62,334 nt of DNA from Frigoribacterium sp. MEB024. GTDB taxonomy: Bacteria > Actinomycetota > Actinomycetes > Actinomycetales > Microbacteriaceae. Positions 1 through 9,100 of this stretch are shown here, one piece after another. The first letter of the stretch is position 1. Each line of letters begins with the position of its first letter. The notes below the pieces were generated by a model that made no database searches, was not told where the DNA came from, and saw only the letters and a list, made by a program, of their open reading frames with translations. The translations under genes and the position numbers were made by a program. The stretch spans positions 1 to 62,334 of the forward strand of contig NZ_JXQZ01000009.1 of NCBI RefSeq assembly GCF_000878135.1. The letters are read 5' to 3'.

Positions 1-74
1 GCCGGCCCGGCGGCGGCCGGCTCGGCGGCGGCGGGCTCGGCAGCGGCGGACGAGGAGGCGCGGGTGACGGTCAC
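1..74 (-). CDS. 5' fragment of the gene after rimI (candidate tsaD), cut by the window edge
   Basis: A GTG at 72-74 on the minus strand overlaps the rimI stop codon as GTGA, the same coupling used elsewhere in this region. About 24 codons are visible and encode a Val-Thr start followed by an Ala/Glu/Pro/Ser-rich stretch with no recognisable domain. In related actinobacteria the gene after rimI is usually tsaD, the catalytic subunit of tRNA t6A synthesis, so tsaD with a low-complexity N-terminal extension is the best inference. The sequence itself does not prove it. Confidence 0.45.
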   Translation of the reverse strand, partial: MTVTRASSSAAAEPAAAEPAAAGP

Positions 75-610
75 GGGCGGACGTCCTGTTCGTCGAGGGG
101 CGCGTCGCCGAACGGCTCGACGGGGCCCGGGGTGGTCTCGGTGGTGGCCGGCGGGACGCGCAGTCGCATCACGACCGCGTCGACCCCGTCGGGCATGTAG
201 TACCGCGGGCGGACGGCGATCCGCTCGAAGCCGAGCGTCTCGTAGAGGTGCTGTGCCCCGGGGTTGTCGGCCCGCACCTCGAGGAACACCTCGCGCACGC
301 CGCCCTGACGGGCCTCGGTGAGCAGCTGGGTCAGCATCGCCCGACCGAGCCCCTGCCCCTGGTGCTCCGCGAGCACGGCGATGGTCTGGACGTCGGCCTC
401 GGGAGCCCCTCTCGGCGCCAGCATGCCCGCGTAACCGATGACGGTGGTGTCGTCCCCCTCGGCCGTCGCGACGAGGTACCGACCACCGGGGGCGGTGAGC
501 TCGTGCGTCATGCTCGCCCGCGACCAGGCGTCGTTGACGAAGGTCGACGTCTCGATGGCCATGATGCCGTCGAGGTCGTCGAGGGTGGCCGTGCGCAACA
601 GGACGCTCAT
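71..610 (-). CDS. rimI: RimI-like ribosomal-protein-alanine N-acetyltransferase (GNAT)
   Basis: The product is 179 residues, a single GNAT domain. The acetyl-CoA pyrophosphate-binding motif QGQGLGR lies near residues 84-90, followed by the usual helix and a C-terminal NPGAQHLYETLGF motif typical of RimI. RimI acetylates the N-terminal alanine of ribosomal protein S18, and often other proteins in actinobacteria. The ATG at 610 overlaps the tsaB stop as ATGA, which fixes the start and shows translational coupling within a tsaB-rimI operon. The last ~20 residues are an acidic, Pro-rich tail beyond the usual ~150-residue core. The family call is firm; the exact substrate is inferred from context. 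Confidence 0.9.
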   Translation of the reverse strand: MSVLLRTATLDDLDGIMAIETSTFVNDAWSRASMTHELTAPGGRYLVATAEGDDTTVIGYAGMLAPRGAPEADVQTIAVLAEHQGQGLGRAMLTQLLTEARQGGVREVFLEVRADNPGAQHLYETLGFERIAVRPRYYMPDGVDAVVMRLRVPPATTETTPGPVEPFGDAPLDEQDVRP

Positions 611-1281
611 CGCGTGACCGGCTTGGGACCGGCCGACGGGGTGACGTCGGGCTCGCGCAGGTACAACGGCTCGGCGTCGGCGAACGCGCGACCGTGCTCG
701 AAGAGACGCTCGGCCAGCATGCCCAGGGCGGCCGCCGAGACCGTCGTCGCGTCGGGGTCGGTGCGCGGCCAGGACGAGGAGGCGCCGGTCGCCTCGTCGA
801 GGTCGGCCGGCCTCACGAGGGCGGGGCCGGCCACGATCACGGGCAGGCCGTCGTCGTCGAGCCCCGACCACGCGCTGTACGCCACCTCGCGACGGCGGGC
901 GTCGGTGACGACGACGAGCGGCGAGTCGACGGGCCCGCCGGCGGCGCCGACTGAGCGGCCGGCCGCCGCCGAGAGCCGCTCGAACGCGACGGCGTCGTGG
1001 CTGCCGACCGACAGGCACGGGACGCCGGCGCCGAAGGCGAAGGCGCGGGCGGCGGCGATGCCGACCCGCAGGCCCGTGAAGGGGCCGGGGCCGCGACCGG
1101 CGACCACGGCGGAGAGCTCGGACGGGGTCACGCCGGCCTCGCGCAGGGCGTCGTCGATCAGGCGGCCGATCACCTCGGCGTGACGCCGGGTGTCGGCGAC
1201 CGCGTGCTCGGCGAGCACGCCGCCGTCACGGTCGACGACGGCGACGGACGAGCCGGCTGAGGTGTCGATGGCCAGGATCAC
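607..1281 (-). CDS. tsaB: tRNA t6A biosynthesis protein TsaB
   Basis: This 224-residue protein begins with the ASKHA-fold signature MILAIDTSAGSSVAVVD and contains the TsaB hallmark GPGPFTGLRVG near residues 65-75. TsaB is the scaffold that dimerises with TsaD in N6-threonylcarbamoyladenosine synthesis at A37 of ANN-decoding tRNAs. Translation starts at a GTG (1281). The sequence TACGAT lies exactly 7 nt upstream with no Shine-Dalgarno sequence, so the mRNA is probably leaderless. The gene is coupled to rimI. Its usual upstream partner tsaE is 21 kb away, on the far side of the EPS locus. Confidence 0.94.
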   Translation of the reverse strand: MILAIDTSAGSSVAVVDRDGGVLAEHAVADTRRHAEVIGRLIDDALREAGVTPSELSAVVAGRGPGPFTGLRVGIAAARAFAFGAGVPCLSVGSHDAVAFERLSAAAGRSVGAAGGPVDSPLVVVTDARRREVAYSAWSGLDDDGLPVIVAGPALVRPADLDEATGASSSWPRTDPDATTVSAAALGMLAERLFEHGRAFADAEPLYLREPDVTPSAGPKPVTR

Positions 1282-1288
1282 GGGGTCA

Positions 1289-1294
1289 ATCGTA
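1289..1294 (-). promoter_or_regulatory. -10 box for leaderless tsaB
   Basis: TACGAT on the minus strand is followed by exactly 7 nt (TGACCCC) and the tsaB GTG. That spacing would put the transcription start at or next to the start codon. No -35 consensus or ribosome binding site is visible. Confidence 0.55.
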
Positions 1295-1332
1295 GGCGGT
1301 GTCGGGAAGCCGACCCGCGCCTCCTGACGGGT

Positions 1333-1362
1333 GACGGAGCCCGGCCGGGGCCGGGCTCCGTC
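1333..1362 (-). terminator. Hairpin terminator after the beta-helix gene
   Basis: A perfect 14-bp inverted repeat (1333-1346 and 1349-1362, arms reading GACGGAGCCCGGCC) lies directly after the stop codon of the beta-helix gene. The middle base pairs probably open to form the loop. There is no strong T-run, as is common for actinobacterial terminators. It also separates the EPS locus from tsaB. Confidence 0.7.
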
Positions 1363-1369
1363 GGGTCGG

Positions 1370-3856
1370 TCAGAAGGCGCCGATGCGACGCGCCGTCCCG
1401 GGCTGGCCGAGGAGCGCGGCGATGTCGGACGGCAGGGCCGACACGATGCCGAGCGACGAGGTCAGCAGGCTCGTCATGCCGCCGAGGTCGAGCACGGACG
1501 ACGTCTCGACGTTGCGCCACGACGAGTTCTTGACCGAGAGCGCCGACACGGTGTCGAACCGGGTCACCGTCTTGTTGTCACCGGCCCCCCAGCCGACCAG
1601 GGTGGCCTGGGACGTCGTGCGGCGCTGGTTGAACGCGTTGCCGGTCACCGTGACGCCCATCGAGTCGGCCGAGCGGTTGGTCTTCGAGTCGAGGACGTAG
1701 ACCTGGTAGTACCCGCCGCTGCCGAAGGCGTTGTTCGCGATGGTGATCTTGCCCGTGACCCAGCTCATGGTCGGGTCCGGGATGGGCCGACGACGGTCCT
1801 GACCGGTGGCCGCCGTGGCCTGACGACGCTCGTCCTGCAGCACCTTGACGCCGAACTGGCTGAAGCCGCCGACGGAGTTGTTGTAGACCCGCACGTCGTC
1901 GGTGCCGATGATCTGGATGCCCGTCTTGCCGCCGGTGACGGTGTTGCCCGCGACGACGGCCTTGCTCGAGAGCTCGAGCTGGATGCCCGTCCACTCGTTG
2001 TCGACGACCGTGTTGCCCACGACCTTCGAGTCGTACACGGACTCGTCGAGCCACAGGCCCGAGCTGTAGTTGCGGCTGACGTCGTTGTTGGAGACGGTCA
2101 CGCCGCGCGACCGCGTGATCTTCACTCCGCCCGAGACGGGGGTCTCCTTGAATCGCTGCCAGTTGTTCTCGCGGACCACCGAATCGGACAGCGACATGTC
2201 GTAGGACGCGTTGGCGCCGATGCCCAGCATGCCGTTGTGCTCGACCGTCAGCCGGCGCAGGGTGCCGCCGTTGTTCTCGAGGTTCACGCCGATCATGGCG
2301 TTCTCGACGACGACGAGGTCCTGCGCGGTGGCGCCGGTGTTGCCGAGGCGGATCGTGCCCCGGTCGGAGTCGAGGGTCGCGTAGCGGCGCACGCCGAAGC
2401 CCTGCAGCGTCGTGTCCGGCGCCTGCACCCAGATGGCCTGCTGCTTGTTGCTGATGCGCAGCTCGTGCCCCGAGGGGTCGCTGCCGATCAGCACCCGTCC
2501 ACCGGCGGGGTCCGGAGCGAAGGTGCCGGGGGCCAGCTTGTCGGGCGTGACCTGCGTCAGCTGCACGCCGTCGAGGAAGACCTGGTCGGGACGCCCGGCG
2601 AGGGGGAACGACGGCGACAGGAAGCGCGGGTTGTCGGCGATGCCGAGCAGTGCGGACGACGGGAACGACGTCCACGGGGTGCTCCACCCCGAACCCGAGC
2701 GCTGCCAGGACGAGACGGGCACGGACCCGTCGAGCCAGACGGCCTCCTTCGGGTAGGCCTGGATCGTCAGCGGCTTGTTGAACGGCACGACGACGCTCTC
2801 GTTGTAGCTGCCGGCCCGCAGGACGACGGTCCCGCCGGCCTTGGCCTTCGCGACGGCGGCACCGAGGGTGCGGAACGGGGCGGCCTGGCTGCCGGCCGCC
2901 GAGTCGTTGCCGCCCGGCGCCACGAAGAGGGCGCCGGAGGGAACGGCGTACGACGCCGAACCGACGGGCACCGAACCGCGCGTCGGGGTCGGGTCGGGGG
3001 TGGGGGTGGGTGCCGGCGCGGGGGCCGGCGTCGGTGCGGGGGCCGGCGTCGGGGTCGGTGTGGGGACGGGCACCGGGACCGGCACGGCGTCCTGGGGCGA
3101 CTGGACGACAGAGAGGTCGTCGAAGGTCGTGGTGGTCACCGTCTTGTTCGACGAGCTCGAGTACTGCCAGAGCCCGACGGCGCCGGGCTTGGCGATGCGA
3201 TCGGCGGCGGTGTCCGACGACGACAGCTGCCAGCCGGGCTCGGTCGTGCCGGCGGCCCAGCCCTTGCCCTGCAGGCTCACCGACCCCGTGCCGACGGCGC
3301 GGAAGGCGACCGAGACGGCCGAGCCCTTCGTCACGCCCGACGGGAGGGCGACCCGGCCGAGATCCTTCTCGCCGGACTTGCCGACCTTCGTGATGGCGAG
3401 GGCGACCGTCCCCGAAGAGCCCTGCTCGAGACGCCCACGGTAGGCCGAACCGTCGCTCTGACGGCGCAGCTCCCACCCCTGGTAGAAACCCCCGGTGGTC
3501 TGCGGCAGGCGAATGGTCTCGCGCACCTCGACGTCCTGCACCGAGACCCCTGCGAGCGCGGCGGTCGCCGACCCTCCCGGCACAAGCCCGGTGATGGACG
3601 AGACCCCGCCACCCACGGCGAAGGTGGCCTTGGTGGGCCCCGACCAGGTCGTCCAGGTGCCTCCCTTGTCGGCGGCACCCCAGCCGCCCGCCGTCGTGCG
3701 ACCCGAGGCGTCGGACGCGACGGTCGTGGCAGCCGCGGAGGCGCTGGTCGCGGGAACGAGGACGGCGGCGACGCAGGCCACCGCCATGGTCATGGCGCCG
3801 AGGACCGTCCGGGTGCGGTTCGGTGAGTCGAGCTGAGGCGCGGAGGCGTCGAGCAT
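1370..3856 (-). CDS. Secreted right-handed parallel beta-helix protein (polysaccharide-lyase-like fold)
   Basis: This 828-residue protein starts with a Sec signal peptide (hydrophobic core TMAVACVAAVLVPATSASA, residues ~22-41). A ~205-residue beta-sandwich module ends in TTFDDLSVV near residue 255 and resembles the C-terminal module of the 1571-residue surface protein at 6193. A Pro/Thr/Ala linker follows (~260-290). The rest carries a DUF1565-like N-cap (FVAPGGNDSAAGSQAAPFRTL) and many short PbH1 repeats with Asn ladders (for example VSNNDVSRN, VVGNTVVDNEWTG). Such folds bind, cleave or epimerise polysaccharides, so trimming or modifying the EPS is a reasonable inference, though no catalytic residues were identified. 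The start is supported by GAAAGGAG 5 nt upstream. It opens the EPS locus and diverges from the Wzy-like gene. Confidence 0.82.
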   Translation of the reverse strand: MLDASAPQLDSPNRTRTVLGAMTMAVACVAAVLVPATSASAAATTVASDASGRTTAGGWGAADKGGTWTTWSGPTKATFAVGGGVSSITGLVPGGSATAALAGVSVQDVEVRETIRLPQTTGGFYQGWELRRQSDGSAYRGRLEQGSSGTVALAITKVGKSGEKDLGRVALPSGVTKGSAVSVAFRAVGTGSVSLQGKGWAAGTTEPGWQLSSSDTAADRIAKPGAVGLWQYSSSSNKTVTTTTFDDLSVVQSPQDAVPVPVPVPTPTPTPAPAPTPAPAPAPTPTPDPTPTRGSVPVGSASYAVPSGALFVAPGGNDSAAGSQAAPFRTLGAAVAKAKAGGTVVLRAGSYNESVVVPFNKPLTIQAYPKEAVWLDGSVPVSSWQRSGSGWSTPWTSFPSSALLGIADNPRFLSPSFPLAGRPDQVFLDGVQLTQVTPDKLAPGTFAPDPAGGRVLIGSDPSGHELRISNKQQAIWVQAPDTTLQGFGVRRYATLDSDRGTIRLGNTGATAQDLVVVENAMIGVNLENNGGTLRRLTVEHNGMLGIGANASYDMSLSDSVVRENNWQRFKETPVSGGVKITRSRGVTVSNNDVSRNYSSGLWLDESVYDSKVVGNTVVDNEWTGIQLELSSKAVVAGNTVTGGKTGIQIIGTDDVRVYNNSVGGFSQFGVKVLQDERRQATAATGQDRRRPIPDPTMSWVTGKITIANNAFGSGGYYQVYVLDSKTNRSADSMGVTVTGNAFNQRRTTSQATLVGWGAGDNKTVTRFDTVSALSVKNSSWRNVETSSVLDLGGMTSLLTSSLGIVSALPSDIAALLGQPGTARRIGAF

Positions 3857-3901
3857 CGGCGCTCCTTTCGTCGGGGTGGAGTCCTGATGGATTCAGCACA
3901 T

Positions 3902-3918
3902 GCCCCCAGGACGGGGGC
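3902..3918. promoter_or_regulatory. C-tract/G-tract palindrome 1 in the EPS divergent promoter region
   Basis: GCCCCC-AGGAC-GGGGGC is a 6-bp-arm inverted repeat 46 bp upstream of the beta-helix start codon. Similar CCCCC/GGGGG pairs occur at 4015, 6107 and 22058, each next to an EPS transcription unit. It could be an operator or a 5'-UTR hairpin. Confidence 0.4.
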
Positions 3919-4014
3919 TTGCGCGATCGGGGCTACGGCGAGTCGAGTCGGGACCTCGGCGAAGACAAGAACGAATCCTCATACATCTATGCGCGGTTGG
4001 CAAGGGCCCGTCAG

Positions 4015-4065
4015 CCCCCTTGGGGGTGCCCTCCGTGCGGGTGGCATCCCTCCGGGTGCCACCCG
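4015..4065. promoter_or_regulatory. C-tract/G-tract palindrome 2 and a 9-bp inverted repeat upstream of the Wzy-like gene
   Basis: CCCCC-TT-GGGGG at 4015-4026 is followed by a second inverted repeat, CGGGTGGCA (4038-4046) with TGCCACCCG (4057-4065) around a 10-nt loop. Both lie within the 253-bp divergent intergenic region and upstream of the wzy-like -10 box, so they could serve either promoter. Confidence 0.4.
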
Positions 4066-4097
4066 TCAGGGGTGTCCGGCCACCCACCGCCGTCGCC

Positions 4098-4103
4098 TAG
4101 AGT
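4098..4103 (+). promoter_or_regulatory. -10 box for leaderless Wzy-like gene
   Basis: TAGAGT is followed by 6 nt and the ATG at 4110. There is no Shine-Dalgarno sequence, which fits a leaderless transcript. No -35 consensus lies 17 bp upstream, so activation by a bound factor is possible. Confidence 0.5.
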
Positions 4104-4109
4104 TCACGC

Positions 4110-5432
4110 ATGACGCCCCTCGAAGCCGGCCCGAGGGCCTCGGCGACCCTGCGTCGAGGGGTCGCGCGCGCCTCCTCGTGGCGCCCGCCGACCCTCGGCG
4201 CTCCGAGCGGACGGGACGCCCCGCTCGAGGCGCGGGCGTGGGTACGCGGACTCGCGGCCGCCTGCCTCGTGCTGCTGGGCATGCGCTTCACCCTGCCGCA
4301 GAGCCTCCAGGTCGGCTTCGTGGTCGCGCTCGTCATGTTGCCGGTCTGGTGGGCCCACCTGCGTCGTCAGCACGGGGGAACGCTCTTCGTCGGGCTGGGC
4401 CTGCTGGCCACGGCCGCCGGACTGTGGCTGGGCGTCGCCAACGCCGCCGACCACGAGACCGACCCGACCGCGGTCATCCCCGGGACGGTGTTCCTCGTGG
4501 GCACCGTCTTCAGCGTCGGCCTGTTCGTCTGGGGTCGCGACGTCCTCACGTCTCCTCGCGCCGCCCTCTGGTTCGGCATCGGGCTGGCGCTCGGATTCAC
4601 CCCCGACACCACACTGTTCGCCACGAACCCCTGGAAGTTCGGCTTCGCGCTGCCCGTGACCGTGATCCTGCTCGCCCTCGCCGCCCGGTTCGGCCGCCGA
4701 TGGGAACTCGGCGCCCTCACGGTGCTCATCGTGGTCGCAGCACTGAACGACTCACGCTCGGCCTTCGGGCTGCTGCTGCTGGCCGCACTGCTGGTCTTCG
4801 CGCAGATCGCGATCGTCCGCCCGCACCGGAGACCGTCGGCGGTCGCCGTCGTCCTCGGACTGGGCGGGCTCGGGGTGGCGGTCTACCAGCTGGGACAGGC
4901 CCTCATCCTCGACGGCTACCTCGGTGTGACGACGCAGGCCCGCAGCCTCGAACAATTGCGGCAGTCGGGGTCGTTGATCCTCGGCGGACGACCCGAACTC
5001 GCGGCCACCGTCGGCCTCATGGAGCACCACCCGTGGGGCTTCGGCACCGGTTCCGTGCCGACCCCCGAAGACGTGCAGGTCGCGAAAGAGGGCATGAACG
5101 CCATCGGCTACCAGCCGAACAACGGCTACGTCGAACGCTTCATGTTCGGCGGCCACGTCGAACTGCACTCGGTGTTCGGAGACCTCTGGGCCCAGTCCGG
5201 CATCGTCGGCCTGCTGCTCGTCGCCACCGCGATCGTCGTGCTCGCGGTCGGCGTGGTCCGTCGCCTCGCCGACGGGACGGCCAGCGGACTGCTGCTCTAC
5301 GCCGCATCGCAGAGCGTCTGGAACGTCTTCTTCGCGCCGTTCTACACGTCGTTCCCGACGCTCGTGCTCGCCCTCGCCCTCGCGTTCCTCCCCCGCCCCG
5401 AACCAGGAGTGCCCCATGTCGCCAGAAGGTGA
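4110..5432 (+). CDS. O-antigen polymerase/ligase-like (Wzy) membrane protein
   Basis: A 440-residue polytopic protein with about 10-11 hydrophobic segments after a cytoplasmic N-terminus of ~45 residues. It has the large extracytoplasmic loop typical of Wzy/WaaL proteins between residues ~265 and 360, containing HHPWGFGTGSVPTP and a QPNNGYVE...HSVFGDLWAQSG segment that resembles the H(S)xx(L)xxxxxxG region of the family. Wzy polymerases join lipid-linked repeat units on the outer face of the membrane, fitting the Wzx- and Wzz-like genes in this locus. The stop overlaps the next gene by 17 nt, so the two are translationally coupled. Polymerase rather than ligase is inferred from context. Confidence 0.75.
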   Translation: MTPLEAGPRASATLRRGVARASSWRPPTLGAPSGRDAPLEARAWVRGLAAACLVLLGMRFTLPQSLQVGFVVALVMLPVWWAHLRRQHGGTLFVGLGLLATAAGLWLGVANAADHETDPTAVIPGTVFLVGTVFSVGLFVWGRDVLTSPRAALWFGIGLALGFTPDTTLFATNPWKFGFALPVTVILLALAARFGRRWELGALTVLIVVAALNDSRSAFGLLLLAALLVFAQIAIVRPHRRPSAVAVVLGLGGLGVAVYQLGQALILDGYLGVTTQARSLEQLRQSGSLILGGRPELAATVGLMEHHPWGFGTGSVPTPEDVQVAKEGMNAIGYQPNNGYVERFMFGGHVELHSVFGDLWAQSGIVGLLLVATAIVVLAVGVVRRLADGTASGLLLYAASQSVWNVFFAPFYTSFPTLVLALALAFLPRPEPGVPHVARR

Positions 5433-6078
5433 ACCGACCACCGGGTCGACCCCCGCCACCCCCCGCCGACGCCGTCTGATCGTCACCGTGGCGGTCGGCG
5501 TCGTCGTCGTGGTCGCCGTGGTGGTCGCCCTCGTGCTCACCGGCCGCGGTGACGGCGGACCCTCCACGGACGACACGGCCTCGACCTCGCAGCCGACCGG
5601 TGATGCGCCGGGTTCCCCGGCGGACCCTTCGTCCACGGACGCGCCGACGTCGACCACGCCGCCGGCCGCGGGCCCCGACACACCCGAGTCACCACCCGTC
5701 GGCCTCGACGAGTCGCCCACCGTCGTCGACGGGGTGACGGTCCGGGTGAAAAGCCTCGACGGAGTCGACGGCGAGGCCGTCTTGCCCGGCGAGGTGTCGG
5801 GCCCCGCGGTCCGAGCGGAGCTCGAGGTGTACAACGGCTCGGCCGCCCCCGTCGATCTGTCGACCGTCGTCGTCAACCTGGCCTACGGCACCGGCCGGAC
5901 GCCGGCCAACACGTTCTCGACCGGGACTTCTTCGTTCCCGGCGTCGGTCGCGGCCGGCACCACCGCCACGGGCGTCTACGTGTTCTCCGTGCCCGCCGAC
6001 GCGCAGGACGACCTCCGGCTGACCTTCGACTACGCCGTCGACGTGCCGGTCGTCGTCTTCGAGGGATCGACCTCGTAG
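5416..6078 (+). CDS. Single-pass membrane protein with Ser/Thr/Pro stalk and beta-rich outer domain
   Basis: This 220-residue protein has a basic N-terminus (PRRRR), one transmembrane helix (residues ~22-43, nearly all Val/Ala/Leu), a Ser/Thr/Pro/Asp-rich stalk (~45-95) and a ~120-residue outer domain. The outer domain's pattern, with VRAELEVYNGSAAPVDLSTV followed by alternating strands, resembles the immunoglobulin-like DUF4352 fold. AGGAG precedes the ATG by 6 nt. The gene lies inside an operon with the Wzy-like polymerase and upstream of the large surface protein, which suggests a role at the outer membrane-wall interface. No specific function can be assigned. Confidence 0.72.
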   Translation: MSPEGEPTTGSTPATPRRRRLIVTVAVGVVVVVAVVVALVLTGRGDGGPSTDDTASTSQPTGDAPGSPADPSSTDAPTSTTPPAAGPDTPESPPVGLDESPTVVDGVTVRVKSLDGVDGEAVLPGEVSGPAVRAELEVYNGSAAPVDLSTVVVNLAYGTGRTPANTFSTGTSSFPASVAAGTTATGVYVFSVPADAQDDLRLTFDYAVDVPVVVFEGSTS

Positions 6079-6106
6079 TACTCCTGTACCCACAACGGGG
6101 GCCAGT

Positions 6107-6132
6107 GTCCCCCCTTGGGGGGACCTTATAGT
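6107..6132 (+). promoter_or_regulatory. Palindrome 3 and -10 box upstream of the 1571-residue surface protein gene
   Basis: GTCCCCCC-TT-GGGGGGAC (6107-6124) is an inverted repeat with perfect 8-bp arms. TATAGT (6127-6132) follows after 2 bp, about 60 bp before the start codon. The palindrome would fill the -35/-10 spacer, the position expected for an operator. This suggests a separate promoter for the surface-protein/glycosyltransferase pair. Confidence 0.5.
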
Positions 6133-6192
6133 CGTCAAGCCATCGGTACCCGAATGCCGATGACGCCTACCCGACCCGAATGAGGCTCCCCC

Positions 6193-9100
6193 ATGGGAAG
6201 AACCGTCTCGTCGCGCCTTCGCCTACCCGCGATCGTCGCTGCGTCCGCCGTGCTCCTGTCCGTCCTGATCGGAGTCCAGCCCGCCCAGGCCGACTCCGCA
6301 CCCGCCGACCCGACGGCGCCGTCGACCCCGGCGACCGTCACGGCCGACGCGTTGCCCACGCCGCAGATCGACGGCTCGGTCTTCTCTCAGGTCATCGTGG
6401 GCAACACGGTCTACGCGGCCGGCAAGTTCACCAAGGCGCGCCCGGCCGGCTCGGCGCCCGGCGTCAACGAGGTCCCCCGCAGCTACCTGCTGGCGTACGA
6501 CATCACCACGGGAGCCCTCTCGACGACCTTCGCCCCGGTCATCGACGGCCAGGTCAAGGCCCTCGCCGCCTCCCCCGACGGCAAGCGCCTCTACATCGGT
6601 GGCGCCTTCACCAAGGTCAACGGCGTCAACAAGTACCGCCTCGCCGCTCTCGACCCGACCACGGGCGCCCTCGTGACCAGCTGGAACCCCGGCACCAACG
6701 CGACGGTCAACGCCATCGCCGCCGTCGGCCCGAACGTCTACGTCGCCGGCGTCTTCTCGAGCATCGGCAAGGACACGCGCACCAAGGCCGCCGCCGTGAC
6801 GGCGGCCAACGGCACCAACCTGCCGTGGGCACCCCAGATCGCCGGCGGTGACGTGCTGGCCCTCGTCGCGAGCCCGGACGGGTCGAAGATCGTGCTCGGC
6901 GGGTCGTTCAACTCGGTCAACGGTTCGTCGCAGCCCGGCTACGGTCTCGCCATGGTCGACCCGAACTCCGCGGCGAACCTGCCGTTCCAGGCCAACGACG
7001 TCATCCGCAACGGCGGCGGCCAGGCCGCGATCTACAGCTTGAGCGCCACGGCGAACGGCGTCTACGGCTCGGGCTACACCTTCGGTGGCGGCGGCCGTCT
7101 CGAGGGTGCCTTCAAGTCGACCTGGGCCGGCGACCTCGTCTGGGTCGAGGACTGCCACGGCGACACCTACTCGGTCGCCGCGAACAGCACGGCCGTCTAC
7201 ATCGCAGGACACCCGCACTACTGCGGCAACATCGGCGGCCAGCCGCAGACCAACCCGTGGACCTTCCAGCGGGCGATGGCCTTCAGCGACTCGGCGACCC
7301 AGACGGTCACCAACGACCCCATGGGCTACTACAACTTCGCGGGCAACCCGGCCCCGAGCATCCTCAACTGGTTCCCCGACTTCGGCACCGGCAGCTACAC
7401 CGGCCAGAACCAGGGGCCGTGGAGCGTCGCCGCCAACGACAAGTACGTGGTCTACGGCGGGGAGTTCCCGACGGTCAACGGCAAGGCCCAGTACGGCCTG
7501 ACCCGCTTCGCCGTGTCGAGCATCGCTCCGAACAAGGAGGGCCCGGTGTACTCGGGTGCCCTGTTCAAGCCCACCCTCGTCTCGCTCGAGTCCGGCAGCG
7601 TCCGGGTCGCGTGGCAGTCCAACTGGGACCGCGACAACGCCAACCTGGCCTACCAGGTCTACCGCGACGGCAACCTCACGACGCCGGTCTACTCGACGAC
7701 CACGCCCTCGACCTTCTGGAAGCGACCCTCCATCGGCTTCGTCGACAAGGGGCTCACGCCGGGCAGCACGCACGAGTACCGGGTGCGCGCCACCGACCCG
7801 CTCGGCAACACCGTCCTCGGTGACACCGTGTCGGTGACCGTCTCGACCACCGCCCCCTCGCCCTACCAGCAGCGAGTGGCCGGCGACGGGGCCACGTCCT
7901 TCTGGCGCCTGGGCGAGAAGAGCGGCTCGACCGTCTACGACTCGATCGCCTTCGACGACCAGCAGGCCCAGGCCGGCGTGACGCGCGGGGCCACCGGCCA
8001 GGCGTCGACCGACTCGGACGGCTCGAGCACCTTCTCGGGCACCGACACCGGGCTCTCGTCGACCACCTCGGCGATCACCGGACCGCAGACCTTCTCCGTC
8101 GAGGCATGGTTCCGCACCACGTCGACGACCGGAGGCAAGATCGTCGGCTTCGGGAACTCGAACACGGGCGCCTCGAACTCGTACGACCGCCACCTCTACA
8201 TGGACCCCCGGGGCCGTGTCTCGTTCGGCGTGTACCCGAACGCCAGCCGCATCATCACGAGCCCGACCGCCCTGAACGACGGCCAGTGGCACCAGGTGGT
8301 CGGCACGTTGAGCTCGGCCGGTCAGTCGTTCTACGTCGACGGCAAGAAGATCGCGACGGATGCCGGGACGACCAGCGCCCAGGACTACACGGGCTACTGG
8401 CGCATCGGTGGCGACAACAACTGGGACGGTGCTCCGTACTTCCAGGGCGACATCGACGACGTGTCCGTGTACCCGAAGGCCCTGAGCCCCCAGCAGGTCG
8501 ACGGCCAGTGGGTCGCCTCGGGACGCACGAGCAAGCTTCCGACCTCGCCCGCCGACGCCTACGGCGCCCGCGTGTTCCAGGACGACCCCGAGGCGTACTT
8601 CCGTCTCGACGGTGACTCGACCGCCGTCGCGACGGATTCCTCCCCCATCGGCACGAACGGCGTCTCCACCGGCGGCCTGACGACCGGCGGCCCCTCGGCC
8701 GTCGGCGGCACCGGACAGTCGGCGACCTTCAACGGGCAGGACGCCGGCGTGGCCACCACCACCTCGTACGACTCGCCCAACAACTACACGCTCGAGACCT
8801 GGTTCAACACGACGACGACCTCGGGCGGCAAGCTGATCGGCTTCGGCAGCCAGCAGACCGGCTACAGCGGCAACTACGACCGCCACGTCTACATGGAGCA
8901 GGACGGGCGACTGCAGTTCGGCAACTGGACCGGTCAGATGAACCTCGCGAGCAGCACCGCGAGCTACAACGACGGCCGGTGGCACCACGTGGTCGCCACG
9001 CAGGGCTCCGACGGGATGAAGCTCTACGTGGACGGCGCCCAGGTCGGGTCGAACCCGACCACCGCCTCGGACGGCTACCGCGGGTACTGGCGCCTCGGCG

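Noticed and set aside
1331-3826. A very long open frame on the plus strand opposite the beta-helix gene
   Set aside because: It is rich in Arg/Gly/His and lacks any domain. The opposite frame has a signal peptide, RBS and recognisable repeats. Such antisense frames are expected in ~70% GC DNA.
3902-4026. C/G palindromes as rho-independent terminators
   Set aside because: They lie between divergent start codons, where no transcript ends, so an operator or leader role is more likely.
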